Source: Acidobacteriota bacterium (GTDB lineage Bacteria; Acidobacteriota; Vicinamibacteria; Vicinamibacterales; 2-12-FULL-66-21). Taken from it: DNA of 10,554 bases. Below, piece by piece: positions 1 through 7,300 of the stretch (position 1 is the stretch's first letter; each line of letters begins with the position of its first letter). A program made the position numbers and the translations under genes. The DNA lies in NCBI GenBank assembly GCA_013694635.1, contig JACDCA010000162.1, positions 1 through 10,554 of the forward strand. Direction: 5' to 3'. The notes beneath the pieces were generated by a model. The model worked only from the letters and a program-made list of their open reading frames with translations, searched no databases and was not told the DNA's origin.

Positions 1-1
1 G

Positions 2-880
2 AGCCAGCCGCAGCAGATCGCCCTCCAGAAGTTCCGCGCTGTCCTGTACGGCGATCACCCGTACGGTCGCGTGTTCCCGACCGACACGATGATCCAGGGT
101 TTCACCACCGAGCAGGCGCGGAAGTTCTATACCGTGAGTTATGGCGCGTCACGGTCGCGGCTCTACGTGGTGGGGCAATTCGACGCGTCGGCGGTCGAGG
201 CGACGATCCGAAAAGCGTTCGCCGGATGGAAAAAGGGGACGCCAGCGGTCCCACAGCCGCCGAAGCCGGCCACGAAACGCGCGGTCTACCTCATCGACCG
301 GCCGGAGGCGCCGCAGTCGACGATCATCCTGGGAGTGCCTGCGGTCGATCCGTCGCACGCCGACTTCGTGGCCCTGACGGTCATGGACGCGCTGCTCGGC
401 GGCGCCTTTGCCTCGCGCATCACCAAGAACATCCGCGAGGACAAGGGCTACACCTACTCCCCCTACAGCGAGCTGTCCACACGCTATCGCGACACCTACT
501 GGGCGCAGAATGCCGATGTGACGACGGCGCAGACCGGCCTGTCGCTGAAGGAGATCTTCGCCGAGATCGACCGGTTGCAGCAGGAGCCGCCGTCGGACGC
601 CGAACTGAGAGGCATTCAGAACTACCTCGCAGGCACGTACATCCTTCAGAACTCCAGCCGCGGAGGGATCACGGCGCAGTTGCAGTACGTGGATCTGCAC
701 GGCCTGCCAGCGTCATATCCGAACACGTACGTGAAGCAGGTCTACGCCGTGACACCGCAGCGCGTCACGGAGGTTGCGAAGAAATACCTGCAGGACGATC
801 AGGCCACCATCGTCGTCGTCGGCGACCGCAAAATGATCGTAGATCAGCTGAAACCGTACGGGACGATCATCGATAAGTAG
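2..880 (+). CDS. M16 family zinc peptidase, C-terminal part (5' truncated by window edge)
   Basis: The frame is open from base 2 to the TAG at 878-880, giving 292 visible residues; the start lies off the left edge. An internal GTG at 71 is not a plausible start, because the codons before it encode the conserved M16 stretch YGDHPYGR that normally follows the N-terminal catalytic half. The rest matches the second M16 domain: a Leu-Gly-Gly segment followed by FASRITKNIRED and KGYTYS (about 395-470), typical of the 'LGG.FSSRL...IRE.KGYTY' block. The zinc motif HXXEH would lie upstream, so I cannot say whether this is the catalytic or the inactive partner found in paired M16B proteins. M16 proteins degrade peptides or process precursors; in bacteria they are often periplasmic, but no signal peptide is visible here. 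It converges on the M14 peptidase gene, with a 36-nt gap. Confidence 0.92.
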   Translation, partial: SQPQQIALQKFRAVLYGDHPYGRVFPTDTMIQGFTTEQARKFYTVSYGASRSRLYVVGQFDASAVEATIRKAFAGWKKGTPAVPQPPKPATKRAVYLIDRPEAPQSTIILGVPAVDPSHADFVALTVMDALLGGAFASRITKNIREDKGYTYSPYSELSTRYRDTYWAQNADVTTAQTGLSLKEIFAEIDRLQQEPPSDAELRGIQNYLAGTYILQNSSRGGITAQLQYVDLHGLPASYPNTYVKQVYAVTPQRVTEVAKKYLQDDQATIVVVGDRKMIVDQLKPYGTIIDK

Positions 881-883
881 GCT

Positions 884-915
884 CGATGAGCCGATGAGCC
901 GATTGGCCGATGCCC
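884..915. repeat. 8-nt tandem repeat filling a convergent intergenic gap
   Basis: Four successive 8-nt units fill the gap between the two convergent stop codons. The first two are identical (CGATGAGC), the third is CGATTGGC and the fourth CGATGCCC. A 5-bp stem GGCTC/GAGCC with a GAT loop (880-892) spans the first unit. No T-tract follows it on either strand, so it is not a convincing intrinsic terminator, although it could act in both directions as a weak one. Confidence 0.75.
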
Positions 916-916
916 T

Positions 917-3580
917 TTACGGCAGATTCGCGGGGAACAGGACGTTGAACAGCAGCTTGAACGTGCCGTGGGGCTGGGCGCGGTGCAGGATTTCGGCGCC
1001 GTAGAGCAGGACGCGGCCGCGACCGACGGTTGCTTCGGCGGCGATCACCCCTTTCTCGAGATACTTCTGACCCCAGGCCCAGCCGCTCCGGAGCGGCGTG
1101 GCCGTGTCGAAGGTCGCAATCGCGCGAACTCCTTCGCCGGTGATGCGGAACACAGGGCTGCTATCGAAGAAAAAGTCCGTCTGCTGGTTCATGCCGGCGG
1201 CGGCGGGATGCTTAATGTCGACTTTCGCGGACAGCACTGAGCCCGGGACGAAAAATCTCGAACGCGGCAGCGGCTTGCCGTCCTCGACCAGATGGTTTTC
1301 GACGGGAAGCTTGAAGTGCGCGGCAATGTTCGCCGCGGAGCTGCCGATGGCGACGATCGTCCCTCCGGCTTCCACGAACTCGCGCAGTTGCGGGATCGTC
1401 TTGTCCGCGGTCATGCGCCCGAGGTGCTCGTGGTACTCGGCCGGCACATCCGCCTCCGTCAACTCACGCGCTTGTCCGCCTGGTGTTGCGCCGCGTCCGC
1501 CGCGTCCGGTCCCGCCAGCAGCAGTCGCCGACGGGATCGCGCCGTCCACGAAAATCAGGACGTCGTACTTCGTATTGAGGTTGCCCGCATCGAGCTCTCG
1601 CGCGAACACGCGCGAGAACGGAAACTCGAACTGCTCGAGGATCCATCGCGTCCATCCGGAGGGCATCGATCCGCCGTACTGATCCCAGAGGCCGACCCGC
1701 GCCCGCGAGAGGCGCGGCGGTGCCGAGACGAAATCAGTTTTTACCGGCTGAAAGCTGACCCCCAGCTCCGCGGCGATCTTCTGCAGCTTCGTGATCGTGG
1801 CGGTGGACGGCGCCACCATGAAGTCGGCGCCGACTGCGGACACCTGCTCGCCGAGCGCGAGGAGGCGGTTCACCGCGCGGAAGGCGTCGTTGGTCACCCG
1901 GCTCAGCGTGTAGCCCGTCGCATCCTCCAGGGTTCCGACGCGTCCCTGCGGCGGGCGGACGTTCCAGGCCGGCACGCGTTCGAACGGCCCTGTGAACGGG
2001 TCGAGCATGCGGTCGAACTTCACCCCCATCTGGAAGGCGAGCGTCCACCCGGCGTTGTCGTAGGGGGGCGTCGGCGGCGCACCCGGATACGGGATCACAT
2101 TCGGATGATCCTGCGGTTCGAACATATCGAGGACGTGTGGACGGAACGCCTGCGCCGTGAACACGACGAACGAACCGGCCGGATATTTCTTGTCGGCGAC
2201 GGTGAAGTCGGTCGTCGCGCGGTGAACGGTCACGTTGACCTCGCGTAGCGCGTTGACGAACTTGACCGCCGTCGGGAAGTCCGGCTGATCTGCCGGAATG
2301 ATGTAACCGCGCGGATCCCGCAGCTTCGCCGTGCGCAGGTCCTCCCACGTGACGCCTTCCTTCAGCCTCGACGGCGCCGGCGTCCAGGCGTCCTCGCTGC
2401 CGCGCTGAATCGCACGCTGGCCCATCTTGTAAATGTTGAACAGGAGGTGCTCGCGGTTTCGCGATGCGTAGTCGAGCACGGCGCGATTGAACGAGAGTGA
2501 GTAGTCAACCGATTGCCAGAATTTCCACTCCTGGGGCGCGATGGGATACGGGTGATCGCGGTTGGGCAGCTGTCGTTGCGGGACGAACGGGATCCGCATC
2601 GGCGTCGGGCTGCCGATGGTCTCCGTGAGAATGGCGATGATGTTGTGGAAGTTCCCGGTATTGCGGATACCGCCGTTCCACCAGCCGTCGTAGGCGCCTC
2701 CGGATGCCATCGTTGCGCCCGGCTTTCCCTCGGCCGCTAGCCGCTGGTGCATGTGCGTGCCCACGGCCTGCAGGCCGAGGATCAGCAGTGGATCGAGGTT
2801 GTAGTTATACGGATCCCGCTGCGGAGAGGACCAGACCACCGTGCCGGCCGGTCCGCTCTGATGATGGTTGTACAGGATCTGCGGAAACCAGTCGTGGTAC
2901 AGGACGCGGTTGATGTTTTCCGTCTCCACCTGCGTGGACGCGAAGAAATCGCGGTTGTTGTCGTGCCCGATGTACTTCTGGTAGAGCCGCGGGAGCCCTG
3001 ACAGCGTTCGCAGGGCCGGATCCTCGGTTCGCATGTACCAGTCCGCGACGAGATCATTACCGTCCGGGTTCGCGTGCACGAAGAGGATGACGCAGTCCTC
3101 GAGGAACCGCATCGTTTCATCGTCGGTGCGGTTCACCATCTCGAAGATCATCTGCGTGAGCTGCTGCGCGCCGAGCGTCTCGGTGGCGTGCAGCCCGCCG
3201 TCGATCCACACGACGGCTCTCCCTTCCCTTGCGACCAGACGAGCCTGCTCGTCGGTCAGCCCTTCGGCGAGGGCGAGGCGCCGCGAGAGCTCCTTCAGCC
3301 GCGCAAGGCGCTTGTGGTTCTGCGGCGAGGTCACGATCGCCATCAGCTGCGGCCGGCCTTCGGCGGTCTTGCCGATTTCCTGCACCACGAGCCGGTCCGA
3401 CTGCGTGTCGAGCTTTCTCCAGTACTCCGAGATTCGTTTGTAGTTGGCGAGTAAATAGTCGTCGCCGAGGTTGAAACCGAAATGTTCCTTCGGCGTGCTG
3501 ATTCTGATCTGCGCCGCGACCGTGACCGTGGCAACGACAATCGAAAGGAGGGAGATGACGCCCCTCGCCATCTGGTGCAT
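917..3580 (-). CDS. Exported M14 zinc carboxypeptidase with C-terminal glutamine-amidotransferase-like domain
   Basis: This 887-residue protein begins with a signal peptide (hydrophobic core about 8-20, likely cleavage after VAA at 21-23), so it should act in the periplasm or outside the cell. The M14 domain spans roughly 40-380. It shows the zinc motif H131-A-T-E134, a third ligand in YNHHQSG (H239 or H240), the carboxylate-binding pair N209-R210 in HDNNRDFF, and the catalytic Glu E320 in LTETIG. Family knowledge: M14 enzymes remove C-terminal residues or trim peptidoglycan peptides. From about 626 (RVGLWDQYGG) to the end the pattern resembles class I glutamine amidotransferase-like folds, but the expected nucleophile position reads G746-S-S, with no Cys, so it probably binds rather than catalyses. 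A low-complexity Gly/Arg insert occupies 689-702. The start at 3580 is favoured over Met4 (3571) because a -10 element lies exactly 6 nt upstream and no Shine-Dalgarno is visible. Confidence 0.93.
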   Translation of the reverse strand: MHQMARGVISLLSIVVATVTVAAQIRISTPKEHFGFNLGDDYLLANYKRISEYWRKLDTQSDRLVVQEIGKTAEGRPQLMAIVTSPQNHKRLARLKELSRRLALAEGLTDEQARLVAREGRAVVWIDGGLHATETLGAQQLTQMIFEMVNRTDDETMRFLEDCVILFVHANPDGNDLVADWYMRTEDPALRTLSGLPRLYQKYIGHDNNRDFFASTQVETENINRVLYHDWFPQILYNHHQSGPAGTVVWSSPQRDPYNYNLDPLLILGLQAVGTHMHQRLAAEGKPGATMASGGAYDGWWNGGIRNTGNFHNIIAILTETIGSPTPMRIPFVPQRQLPNRDHPYPIAPQEWKFWQSVDYSLSFNRAVLDYASRNREHLLFNIYKMGQRAIQRGSEDAWTPAPSRLKEGVTWEDLRTAKLRDPRGYIIPADQPDFPTAVKFVNALREVNVTVHRATTDFTVADKKYPAGSFVVFTAQAFRPHVLDMFEPQDHPNVIPYPGAPPTPPYDNAGWTLAFQMGVKFDRMLDPFTGPFERVPAWNVRPPQGRVGTLEDATGYTLSRVTNDAFRAVNRLLALGEQVSAVGADFMVAPSTATITKLQKIAAELGVSFQPVKTDFVSAPPRLSRARVGLWDQYGGSMPSGWTRWILEQFEFPFSRVFARELDAGNLNTKYDVLIFVDGAIPSATAAGGTGRGGRGATPGGQARELTEADVPAEYHEHLGRMTADKTIPQLREFVEAGGTIVAIGSSAANIAAHFKLPVENHLVEDGKPLPRSRFFVPGSVLSAKVDIKHPAAAGMNQQTDFFFDSSPVFRITGEGVRAIATFDTATPLRSGWAWGQKYLEKGVIAAEATVGRGRVLLYGAEILHRAQPHGTFKLLFNVLFPANLP

Positions 3581-3586
3581 CGCCGA

Positions 3587-3592
3587 AGTATA
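3587..3592 (-). promoter_or_regulatory. -10 element (TATACT) placed for a leaderless mRNA of the M14 peptidase gene
   Basis: On the minus strand TATACT ends 6 nt before the ATG at 3580, so transcription would be expected to begin at or next to the A of the start codon. This is the TANNNT spacing described for leaderless genes in Deinococcus and mycobacteria. There is no Shine-Dalgarno between it and the ATG. No -35 box can be found: at 17-bp spacing the sequence is TCCCCC, inside the C-rich strand of the adjacent heptamer array. The element is inferred from sequence only. Confidence 0.55.
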
Positions 3593-3597
3593 GCTGG

Positions 3598-3653
3598 GGG
3601 GTGAGGGATGGGGGATGAGGGAGGGGGGATAAGGGATGCGGGACGAAAGACGG
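3598..3653. repeat. Heptanucleotide tandem array, consensus GGGATGA
   Basis: Eight 7-nt units run in strict phase from 3598 to 3653. The first seven start with GGG; examples are GGGATGA (3612-3618) and GGGATAA (3626-3632). The last unit, AAGACGG, is degenerate. The plus strand carries nine runs of three or more G between 3596 and 3659, so it has G-quadruplex potential. The array begins a few bases upstream of the -10 element of the M14 gene and lies in the divergent spacer shared with the membrane-protein gene. Confidence 0.8.
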
Positions 3654-3670
3654 GATGGGCCGCGTGAGCG

Positions 3671-3712
3671 GCTGGGGCTTGAAGCTGGGAACTGGAAGCT
3701 GGAAGCTGGAAG
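3671..3712. repeat. Heptanucleotide tandem array, consensus CTGGAAG
   Basis: Six 7-nt units in strict phase. The last three (3692-3712) are perfect CTGGAAG copies; the earlier ones, such as CTTGAAG (3678-3684), are diverged. It lies 18 nt after the GGGATGA array and ends 13 nt before the -10 element of the membrane-protein gene. The two arrays have unrelated unit sequences but the same unit length. Confidence 0.82.
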
Positions 3713-3725
3713 CTCGCAATCCGTT

Positions 3726-3731
3726 TATGAT
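3726..3731 (+). promoter_or_regulatory. -10 element (TATGAT) placed for a leaderless mRNA of the membrane-protein gene
   Basis: TATGAT ends at 3731 and the ATG starts at 3738, a 6-nt gap (GCGGCC). This is the same spacing as the divergent -10 of the M14 gene and the arrangement expected if the mRNA starts at the initiator codon. No Shine-Dalgarno lies between them. The -35 position falls inside the CTGGAAG array (AAGCTG at 17-bp spacing) and has no consensus match. Confidence 0.5.
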
Positions 3732-3737
3732 GCGGCC

Positions 3738-4241
3738 ATGATTCGTGACGCTGTTGCGGCTGCGCTCTTTCTGGCGGTGGTGATGACGCTCGGCGATTAC
3801 GTATGGGCGGCGCTGAAGCTGCCGCACGTGGCGGCGTACGGGATCGTGCACGGCGCGGTCATGTGTCTCTGCTTCGGCCTGGTGATCGGCTGGCGCACCG
3901 GTCGCGTGGCTTCCGGCGCAGCCGCGGGTCCGGTCATCGGCGTCCTGGCGGCGCTCGTCTTCTATGCGCTGGCCGGGTTTCTCCGGTACTCCGCGATGCT
4001 GCCGGCGTGGATGACGTTCTGGATCCTGTTCGCGTTTCTCCAGCAGTGGCTGTCGCCGAACGAGTCTCTCAAGCGAGCCACGGTGCGTGGTATCACCGCG
4101 GCCGTTCTTTCGGGCGTCGCGTTCTACGCGATCTCCGGCATCTGGACGCGCGGGTCTCCCGGCTACCACGTCAACTTCGCCGCGTGGTTCGTCGCATTCC
4201 TCCCGGGTTTTCTCGCGCTGTTCTGGGGCCGCAAGTCCTAG
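3738..4241 (+). CDS. Six-helix integral membrane protein of unknown function
   Basis: The product has 167 residues and is almost entirely hydrophobic. Likely transmembrane segments are near 4-24, 34-52, 58-82, 88-104, 117-136 and 146-164, joined by short polar turns such as WRTGR (52-56) and SPNESLKR (106-113). The frame is open further upstream to an ATG at 3636, but that 34-residue extension is polar and is read from the heptamer arrays, so it is rejected; the ATG at 3738 is preceded by a correctly spaced -10 element. I see no catalytic motif, metal site or transporter signature and do not recognise the family. Charged residues inside helices are few (D20). It ends 82 nt before addB on the same strand, so it could share a transcript with the repair genes, but a second possible -10 and a hairpin in that gap argue for separate expression. 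Confidence 0.8.
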   Translation: MIRDAVAAALFLAVVMTLGDYVWAALKLPHVAAYGIVHGAVMCLCFGLVIGWRTGRVASGAAAGPVIGVLAALVFYALAGFLRYSAMLPAWMTFWILFAFLQQWLSPNESLKRATVRGITAAVLSGVAFYAISGIWTRGSPGYHVNFAAWFVAFLPGFLALFWGRKS

Positions 4242-4250
4242 GACCTGGCG

Positions 4251-4256
4251 TATACT
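4251..4256 (+). promoter_or_regulatory. Possible -10 element (TATACT) upstream of addB
   Basis: A perfect copy of the TATACT hexamer seen before the M14 gene lies 9 nt after the membrane-protein stop. It would give addB a leader of about 60 nt, in keeping with addB having a Shine-Dalgarno, unlike the two genes upstream. No -35 box is recognisable at usual spacing. One hexamer can occur by chance. Confidence 0.35.
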
Positions 4257-4267
4257 GCGTTCGTTCA

Positions 4268-4286
4268 CGGCCGCGACGCGCGGCCG
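4268..4286 (+). promoter_or_regulatory. Perfect 8-bp GC hairpin in the addB leader
   Basis: CGGCCGCG (4268-4275) pairs perfectly with CGCGGCCG (4279-4286) across an ACG loop. It is 26 nt after the upstream stop and 37 nt before the addB ATG. There is no T-tract, so it is not a canonical intrinsic terminator. It could be an mRNA 3' end, a stabilising 5' structure, or chance in GC-rich DNA. A second, weaker stem, CCCGG (4297-4301) with CCGGG (4310-4314), overlaps the start of the ribosome binding site. Confidence 0.4.
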
Positions 4287-4311
4287 ATCACGGTGACCCG
4301 GCACGGCGACC

Positions 4312-4319
4312 GGGAGGAG
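4312..4319 (+). promoter_or_regulatory. Strong ribosome binding site of addB
   Basis: GGGAGGAG, a near-complete anti-Shine-Dalgarno match, lies 4 nt before the ATG at 4324 and fixes that codon as the start. It contrasts with the two genes upstream, which have no Shine-Dalgarno. Confidence 0.75.
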
Positions 4320-4323
4320 TTCG

Positions 4324-7300
4324 ATGACACGTAGCACACCCGCCACGCTTCCACCGTCACACGCAGTCCACGTCAGACTGATCGAATCCTCCGCGAGCGA
4401 GATGCGGCTCGCCGAAGCACGCACGTTCGTCCGCGATCGCGCGGAGCATGCCGACGTGCTGCTGGTCGCGGGATCGCGCGGTGCGGCCGACGATCTTGCC
4501 CGGTCGATCGCGCGGGAGAGCGGCGCAACGATCGGCCTGCACCGCTCGAGTCTGACGCAACTCGCTGCCCGTCTCGCTGCGCCGGCGCTTGCCGCGGACG
4601 GCCGGTCGCCGGCAACGGCCCTCGGTTCTGAGGCCATCGCCGCGCGGGCCGCCTTCGAAGCGCACAAGACACATTCACTGGGGTATTTCGAGCCGGTGGC
4701 GCGCACCCCCGGTTTCCCGCGCGCGCTCGCGCGCACGCTCCAGGAGCTCAGGCTCGCGGACGTCCGAGCCGCACGCCTCGCCACACTTCCGCTCGGCGGC
4801 CGCGACCTCTCCGTCCTGCTCGAAAAGTTCGAGGAACAGTTTGTCGCCGCGTCGTCCAGCGACCGCGCGACGCTCTTTCAGCGCGCCACCGAGGTCCTGC
4901 GATCGCGGGCGCCGGATCCCCTGACCCCCGCACTGCTGTTGCTCGACGTTCCCATGGACTCCCACCTCGAGTTCGAGTTCGTACGCGCGCTGATCGGCGC
5001 GTGTCCCGCGGTGCTCATCACCGTCCCCTTCGGCGACATCAAGGCCCTCGAGCGGCTGGAGCGGGCAGGCATGACGCCCGAGGTGCTCGTCCAGGAGGGA
5101 GAGTCCGATCTCGTCGCGCTCCGCCGGTTCATGTTCGCGAAGTCCACACTCAGGGAGCGGGAGGCCGCCGGTGACGTCCGGTTCTTCTCCGCGCCCGGGG
5201 AGGGGCGGGAGTGCGTCGAGATCGCGCGCCGGATCCTCGACGAAGTGCGCGCCGGCGTTCGCTTCGACGAGATTGCGGTCTTCGTCCGTTCGCCGGAGCG
5301 TTATGCCGGTCTCCTCGAGCACGCGTTTCGCCGCGTTCGATCCGCCGAGGCCGTCGAGGCATCAGCGTCCGACGTCAAACGCCCCGCCGGAATCCCTGCA
5401 TGGTTCGAACGTGGAACCCGCCGCCCGCATCCCGCCGGCCGGGCCTTTCTCGCCATCCTCGCGTGCGCGGGCGAGAAGCTGTCCGCGCGCCGCTTCGCTG
5501 AGTACCTTTCACTGGCGCAAGTCCCCCCACTCGACGGCTCCCGCCCGGAGTTCTCGTTTATCGTTCCCGACGACGAGGTCCTCGAAAGTTTCCGTGAGCC
5601 GGATCTGGGCACGTCACACGTCAGCATGTCGCCCGTCAGCACGTCGCACGTGGAGGATGCGGTCGTCGACGGCTCACTGCGCGCGCCGTGGAAGTGGGAA
5701 GCGCTCATCGTCGAATCCGCCGTCATCGGCGGCGACCCGAAACGATGGCGGCGGCGGCTCGACGGTCTCGACAGCGAGTATCGGATCAAGATCCAGCGAG
5801 AAGCGAAAGATGACCCCGAGAGCTCGCGATTGGCGCGCCTCGAGCGCGACAGAGACGACCTGCGACACCTCCGGACGTTCGCCCTGCCGATCATCGACGA
5901 GATCGCCTTCTGGCCCAGCCACGCGACCTGGGGGGAATGGCTGGACCGTTTCGAAGCGCTGGCGCCGCGAATCCTGCGATATCCCGACCGCGTGATCAAA
6001 GTGATCGGCGCGCTTCGGCCGATGACCGCCATTGGTCCGGTCACGCTCGACGAAGCGCGCGACGTGATTTCCCACCGTTTGCTGCAGCTCGAGCAGGAGC
6101 CTCCGAAGTCGCGGTACGGGCGCGTCTTCGTTGCCAGCCCTCAGCAGGCGCGCGGACGAACGTTCCGCGTCGTATTCGTTCCCGGCCTTGCGGAGCGGAT
6201 GTTTCCGCAGAAGCCGCACGAGGACCCGATGATGCTCGACGCCGAGATGCGGAAGCCGCTCGGCGCCGACCTCGCCGATCAGGAGGACCGCGGTCAGGCG
6301 GAGCGCCTCCTGTTGAGGCTCGCCGTGGGGGCGGCGACCGAACGGCTGTGGCTTTCGTACCCCAGAGTCGAGATCGCCGAGTCGCGGCCGCGCGTCCCGT
6401 CCTTTTACGCGCTCGACATCGTGCGCGCGATCACGGGACGCATTCCGAATCACGAGGACCTGCAGGAGCGCGCGGCGACGGAAGGCGGGGCGAGCCTCGC
6501 CTGGCCATCACCGGAACGGGCGGACGTCGCGATCGATGACCTGGAGCATGACCTCGCCGTCCTGCGCGGGCTGTTGCAGGCCGATGGCGCCAGCGTCCGC
6601 GGCCAGGCGCACTACCTGCTTCGACTCAACGACTGCCTCAAGCGCTCGGTCACCGCGCGCTGGGGTCGGGCGCGATCGCAGTGGACGCCGTTCGATGGCG
6701 TGACTCGCGTGACGAGTCTGACCAAACCGATGCTCGACTCGCAGCGTCTCGGCGCGCGGCCGTACTCGCTGTCTGCGCTCCAGAAGTTCTCGTCCTGCCC
6801 GTACCAGTTTCTGCTGTCGGCGATCTACCGGCTCGAACGCGCCGAAGAACCGGAACCCCTGCAGAAGCTCGATCCGCTGACGCGCGGCGCGCTTTTTCAT
6901 GACGCGCAAGCCGAGTTCTTCCGGGCGCTGAAGCGGGAGGCACGTCTCCCCGTGACTGCTGTCAGCCTGCCCGCCGCGCTCGAGACGCTCGACCGGGTGA
7001 TGACCGAGGTCGCGTCGCAGTATCACGAGCGCCTGGCGCCCGCCATCGAGCGTGTCTGGCGCGATGAGATTGCCGACATCGCGAAGGACCTGCGGGTCTG
7101 GGTGCGCCGGCTGCCCGATGCCGGCGACTGGCTGCCGACGTATTTCGAATACAGCTTCGGCTTGAGCGACGAAGGCCGCGACCCCAACAGCCGCGAGGAA
7201 CCCGTCCTCGTCGACGGCCGCTTCAAGCTGCGCGGCTCCATCGATCTCGTGGAACAGAAACAAGGGGCAGAGATCTACCGCGTCACCGATCACAAGACCG

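Noticed and set aside
1597..1616. Perfect 8-bp inverted repeat (CTCGCGCG/CGCGCGAG, 4-nt loop) within the M14 gene
   Set aside because: It lies in ordinary coding sequence (around SRVFARELD), and simple CG alternation makes such repeats likely by chance in GC-rich DNA.
1292..2248. Plus-strand open frame of 318 codons opposite the M14 gene
   Set aside because: Shadow of the minus-strand gene, Arg/Glu/His-rich with no domain, while the minus frame has signal peptide and zinc ligands.
3598..3712. CRISPR-like array
   Set aside because: Units are 7 nt and directly adjacent with no spacers, and there are no cas genes in the window.
3636..3737. N-terminal extension of the membrane protein from the ATG at 3636
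   Set aside because: The added 34 residues are read from the heptamer arrays, are polar, and lie upstream of a well-placed -10 element; the hydrophobic first helix starts just after the ATG at 3738.
3117..4784. Long minus-strand open frame (555 codons) spanning the M14 5' end, spacer, membrane gene and addB start
   Set aside because: It runs across a promoter region and two well-supported genes on other frames, its translation is Arg/Ala-rich with no domain, and long open antisense frames are common at this GC content.
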